Of a stretch of DNA of 64,000 nt, positions 60,735 to 64,000 are shown piece by piece. The stretch is from Parcubacteria group bacterium ADurb.Bin192 (GTDB taxonomy: Bacteria; Patescibacteriota; Patescibacteriia; 2-12-FULL-60-25). The stretch's first letter is position 1. Every line of letters begins with the position of its first letter. Location: the NCBI GenBank assembly GCA_002070095.1, contig MWCR01000003.1, positions 54,590 to 118,589 on the forward strand, written 5' to 3'. Under the pieces are notes generated by a model that saw only the letters and a list, made by a program, of their open reading frames with translations, did no database searches and was not told the origin of the DNA. The position numbers and the translations under genes are program-made.

Positions 60735-63700
60735 TTAATTAATACTTTCTTTAATAATTTGAATTTCCTTGCTATCAAGTTCGTAAATCTTAAACACTAA
60801 ACTGTCTATTTTATCTTCTAGTGTTTTTATATTTTTTAAAGTATCTACTTCCATTGCGCTATTTAACTTGACAATATTATCAAAAATACTCACAAATTCA
60901 CTTTCTACTTTTTTATCAATTTTCTTTATGGGAAAATGCAAAAGCGGTTCTTTATCAATCTGCAATAATTTTCCCTTGCGTTTACCAAAATTGTAAAACC
61001 AAAATTTAGCTAATTTTGAGTTAAATAAAGCTGATAAATATTTTAAATTGAGCCTTGTTTTTCTTGATTTAATAATTAAAAAAGTTCTAGACACATACGA
61101 ATCACCAATAACATATGAAAAAACCGGCTCATTCGTCATGCGTAACACTAATAACTTTTCTCCTGTAAAATAATATTCGTCTCTTGGTCTATTTAAGCCA
61201 TAAGGTTTATTTACCGAAGTCATTATATAACAAAATTTATCAAGATGTTTTTTCAAATTTGGGTATAATGATAGATTCTGTAAAAACAATTTATTTGAAT
61301 AAATTAAAAAGTAATTACTTTTTTTAACCACACAGTAACGGCTTAGATTATCCATTGTATAAAAAGGTTTAATAGCCTTGTATTCATTTTCATTCAACCC
61401 CAAATTTTCAACCTCTCTGCGTGATAAAACAAAGACCCCTTCACCAATTTTTAATTCTGGATATAAATCATTATGTTTTTTAGTAACATTTTCTTGTAAT
61501 ATATCTATTCCATTACCTATATCTTCATTATCTAAATTTATACAATTCTCTTGTAATTTCTTTTTTAATTGTAAAGCTTCTGGATTTGTTTGTATTGCAA
61601 TTAAATGATTATTATCGTCATACAAATCGTTAATTTGATATTTAATTACACCTTCACAAGAGCTTGAATTATTACATAGATCGTCTAAATAATATTCATT
61701 ACCGCTCTTTAATTTATCAATAAGTATAACATTAGTTGCATTATCAACCGCTTTTAATTTATTTTTAGCACGTGATATAAACACTAAATTATGTTGACCT
61801 TGAGCTGTATCAAATATTTTAATTTCATTAAAATTAATAATCGTTACAAACTTTAAAAAAGTTTTTGTAAAATCTCTTAATTTCTTCGCACCATTTGAAG
61901 TCAACCAATAATTTGTTGTAATAAAAGATATAATAGTTTTTTGATGCGCCAGATCTATACTGGATTTTTCAATAAAAAAATAAAAGAAATCCATCCTGCC
62001 TTCATAGTATCTTTTTCCAAAATCCGTAATTTTAACAGCTTGAAATGCTGAACTATTATCTGTTTCAACAAAATACGGTGGGTTAGCAATAACCACATCA
62101 AAACCACCTTTATCCCTAAAAACATCACTAAAATGCAATTTCCATGGGAAAAACGGCCTTAAATGATCCTTTTTCCATTGATCTAAAGTACCCCTTATAG
62201 CCATCTGCTGTTCGATGATTTTTGTTATTTTCTTTGAATTAACAGGATTTGTTGCCTGTTCTTTAAGGCGTACAAGCTCCTCATTGCATTTGCTCTGGAT
62301 TAATTGATCCTCGATATCGTCAATTTTATTCTTTAATATCTTCTTCTCATGCGGATCATTGATCAAAAAGTATTGATTATGATATTTTTCCAGCTTATCA
62401 GCCAAGGTTTCGCTTTTATCTGGAATTAATATTCCTTGTTTTTCTTCTTCGAATAAATTTTTCATCTCCTTTGTACGGCCATCTAATCTATTTGCACCAT
62501 TAAACTTCAAAGGAATGACACTGTCACCAACCACCAAATCTTCCAGCAAGCTATTACCTTGCATGATTTTGTAATCTAAGTTAGGAAGCGGTTCAATATC
62601 GTCAATTTCATGGTCAACTACCAGTGATAACCAAAGACGTAACTTCGCAATATCAATAGCCCCCGGATCAATATCAACACCGTAAATACAATTTTGTATA
62701 GTTTGTTTTTTTAATTCATAATCACTTAAATTTTCATCAGTATATTCTTGCATTAAAGATCGCGCCATTACAATTTGCTGTAACATGCCTACCAAGAAAG
62801 CACCCGAACCACAAGCCGGATCAACTATCTTAATGTTTTTTAATAAATTGGATAGTTCTTTTGTGTCTCCCTCCCAAATCGCTAATGATTTATTTGGAGT
62901 ATTGGATTTTGTAGCCATTACTTTTGGAACATCTTCGAAATTTATATCAAAATCTCTAGTTATAATCATTCTGGCTTTATCCTCAGAAATATCAATATTG
63001 CTGGTAAGGTAATTTATTAAACTCTCTTTACACATGTAATGAACTATCTCACGTGGCGTGTAATAGGAGCCGGACCCTTTCCGAATATTGGTTTCAAGTA
63101 GATTTTCAAAAACTTTACCCAACATTTCCGGGTCAACAGACACTTCTTGGTCGTCTGGTGTGTTTTCATCGACTGTAAAGTTATACAAATCAAAAATATC
63201 TAATATACCTTTTCCTTTTTCAGGATGCTCCGGATTATCAGAAAATATTTCATTTGGAATATTCAAAAACTCATTTTCCCAATCGTAATTATTTATAGGC
63301 TCAAATAAACCACCATTCAAGAATGGTATCTGACAATCAAAGTGAGCGCGATAAAAACTAGCTGCCTTTTCAGGCTTTTTATTTAAGCAATCATAAAACA
63401 AATACTCTAGACAATCATTATAGTAGTTTTTACCATCACTGATGCATTTTGTTAGCTGATTACGTAAAAAATGACTATCTCCCTGATTAATCGCTTCGTT
63501 CTTTTTTGCACCCAACCAGCCCTTTCGTTGTAAAAAATAGATAAACACGATTTGACCTAGTAATTTCTTCGCAAATATTTCCGTTTTAATGCCTTGTTTT
63601 TCTGCAAAAATCTTAAAAGCATGATCCTCCTGTAAATGTTGGTTTAACTGTAAAAATAGTTGTTTATATGAATTAAAGAACTCTTTATCTACCACCTCAA

Positions 63701-64000
63701 TAGCAAACCTACTTTTTAAATCATCAAAATCTTTAACTTTACCATTTTTAATTAAAAATCTTTGAGGTGTTGTTGTTTTAGCATTTTCTCCCAAAAAATA
63801 TGAATATCTTTTAGGGTTAGAAAAATCAACACCTACCCTACCTTTTTCATTAACTTTAGGATCCATCATCATTAAAGACAGTCTCCAATCACTACCTTCT
63901 GAAGCAATATAAACAAAAAGAGCCCTATATTGCCCTCTTTGTTTCATAATTTTAAAACCATCAGTAGCTAAAGACACACGCGGATCGCTGTTAGAACCAT
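60735..64000 (-). CDS. Eco57I-type restriction-modification methyltransferase, 5' end beyond window
   Basis: The frame is open to the right edge (GSNSDPR before the GTG at 63977), so at least 1088 residues are visible and the start is outside. The amino-methylase motif I VDPACGSGAFLVGMLQQIV and motif IV VIANPPYFVETD (NPPY, N6-adenine) are present, with IYGVDIDPGAIDIAKLRLWL between them. A coiled-coil insertion (EKYHNQYFLINDPHEKKILK) precedes motif IV. The C-terminal part has the TRD-like tail seen in type IIG/Eco57I enzymes (ISFITTNYWLTSNGAKKLRD; then NLKYLSALFNSKLAKFWFYN). A nuclease domain, if any, would lie in the unseen N-terminus. The A+T-rich DNA and neighbouring unknown gene mark a second acquired unit. 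Confidence 0.9.
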   Translation of the reverse strand, partial: GSNSDPRVSLATDGFKIMKQRGQYRALFVYIASEGSDWRLSLMMMDPKVNEKGRVGVDFSNPKRYSYFLGENAKTTTPQRFLIKNGKVKDFDDLKSRFAIEVVDKEFFNSYKQLFLQLNQHLQEDHAFKIFAEKQGIKTEIFAKKLLGQIVFIYFLQRKGWLGAKKNEAINQGDSHFLRNQLTKCISDGKNYYNDCLEYLFYDCLNKKPEKAASFYRAHFDCQIPFLNGGLFEPINNYDWENEFLNIPNEIFSDNPEHPEKGKGILDIFDLYNFTVDENTPDDQEVSVDPEMLGKVFENLLETNIRKGSGSYYTPREIVHYMCKESLINYLTSNIDISEDKARMIITRDFDINFEDVPKVMATKSNTPNKSLAIWEGDTKELSNLLKNIKIVDPACGSGAFLVGMLQQIVMARSLMQEYTDENLSDYELKKQTIQNCIYGVDIDPGAIDIAKLRLWLSLVVDHEIDDIEPLPNLDYKIMQGNSLLEDLVVGDSVIPLKFNGANRLDGRTKEMKNLFEEEKQGILIPDKSETLADKLEKYHNQYFLINDPHEKKILKNKIDDIEDQLIQSKCNEELVRLKEQATNPVNSKKITKIIEQQMAIRGTLDQWKKDHLRPFFPWKLHFSDVFRDKGGFDVVIANPPYFVETDNSSAFQAVKITDFGKRYYEGRMDFFYFFIEKSSIDLAHQKTIISFITTNYWLTSNGAKKLRDFTKTFLKFVTIINFNEIKIFDTAQGQHNLVFISRAKNKLKAVDNATNVILIDKLKSGNEYYLDDLCNNSSSCEGVIKYQINDLYDDNNHLIAIQTNPEALQLKKKLQENCINLDNEDIGNGIDILQENVTKKHNDLYPELKIGEGVFVLSRREVENLGLNENEYKAIKPFYTMDNLSRYCVVKKSNYFLIYSNKLFLQNLSLYPNLKKHLDKFCYIMTSVNKPYGLNRPRDEYYFTGEKLLVLRMTNEPVFSYVIGDSYVSRTFLIIKSRKTRLNLKYLSALFNSKLAKFWFYNFGKRKGKLLQIDKEPLLHFPIKKIDKKVESEFVSIFDNIVKLNSAMEVDTLKNIKTLEDKIDSLVFKIYELDSKEIQIIKESIN

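Overview
The window looks like a chromosome segment of an ultra-small Patescibacteria (Candidate Phyla Radiation) bacterium. The main grounds are a run of type IV secretion/pilin-like genes with a Cys-Cys-x-Cys-Thr-His-Pro leader, very large secreted beta-helix and Ig-repeat surface proteins, and many genes whose -10 box sits 6-10 bases before the ATG (leaderless transcripts). The code is standard: TGA is used as a stop, for example at the end of the TolB-like gene and of radA. The phylum call is inference; there is no rRNA in the window.

Region 1 (1-11.8 kb, all + strand) is a secretion/pilus-type cluster: a truncated ClpC/ClpB ATPase, a 1137-residue low-complexity membrane protein, a membrane-anchored TolB-like propeller, a DsbA-like protein without its CxxC, two pilin-like proteins with large extra domains (the first resembling a lytic transglycosylase), and then radA. 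recG converges on radA. Region 2 (13.9-20 kb) holds small membrane proteins, tRNA-Arg, a nested hairpin, exodeoxyribonuclease III, and a pair of GHKL-ATPase genes ending in an HExxH metallopeptidase-like domain. The pair appears to be one ~1005-residue protein split by an A8 tract. tRNA-Ser(TGA) follows, with a REP-like double-hairpin repeat at its 3' end.

Region 3 (20-27.2 kb, - strand) carries envelope genes: a SurA-N-like protein, lipoproteins, a CaCA exchanger, a 1111-residue surface protein and a HAD phosphatase. Region 4 (27.2-32.6 kb, - strand) is an A+T-rich accessory cassette with a NERD protein, two small unknowns, a clear DpnI homologue, a DUF2075-type helicase, a MazG-like pyrophosphatase, a hicBA pair, an 18-bp-arm palindrome and a Bro-N pseudogene. 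Region 5 (32.6-44.6 kb) again encodes surface proteins (lipoprotein, 1269-residue beta-helix protein, 1596-residue Ig/beta-helix protein with three 282-bp tandem repeats), a SAM methyltransferase and a membrane protein.

Region 6 (44.8-57.05 kb) is an integrated element. A perfect 25-bp direct repeat corresponding to a tRNA 3' end flanks 12.2 kb. It encodes a tyrosine integrase, an excisionase-like protein, a replication-initiator-like protein, and a tightly coupled operon: HTH regulator, HsdM fused to a single HsdS half, an OLD-type ATPase/TOPRIM nuclease, HsdR and an AlbA_2/Schlafen-like protein. Neither end has the intact tRNA. The right repeat also seems to be the left end of a second, A+T-rich element (57.05 kb to beyond the window) with an unknown 1146-residue helical protein and an Eco57I-type restriction-methyltransferase. 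I therefore read 44.8-64 kb as a tandem tRNA-targeted defence array.
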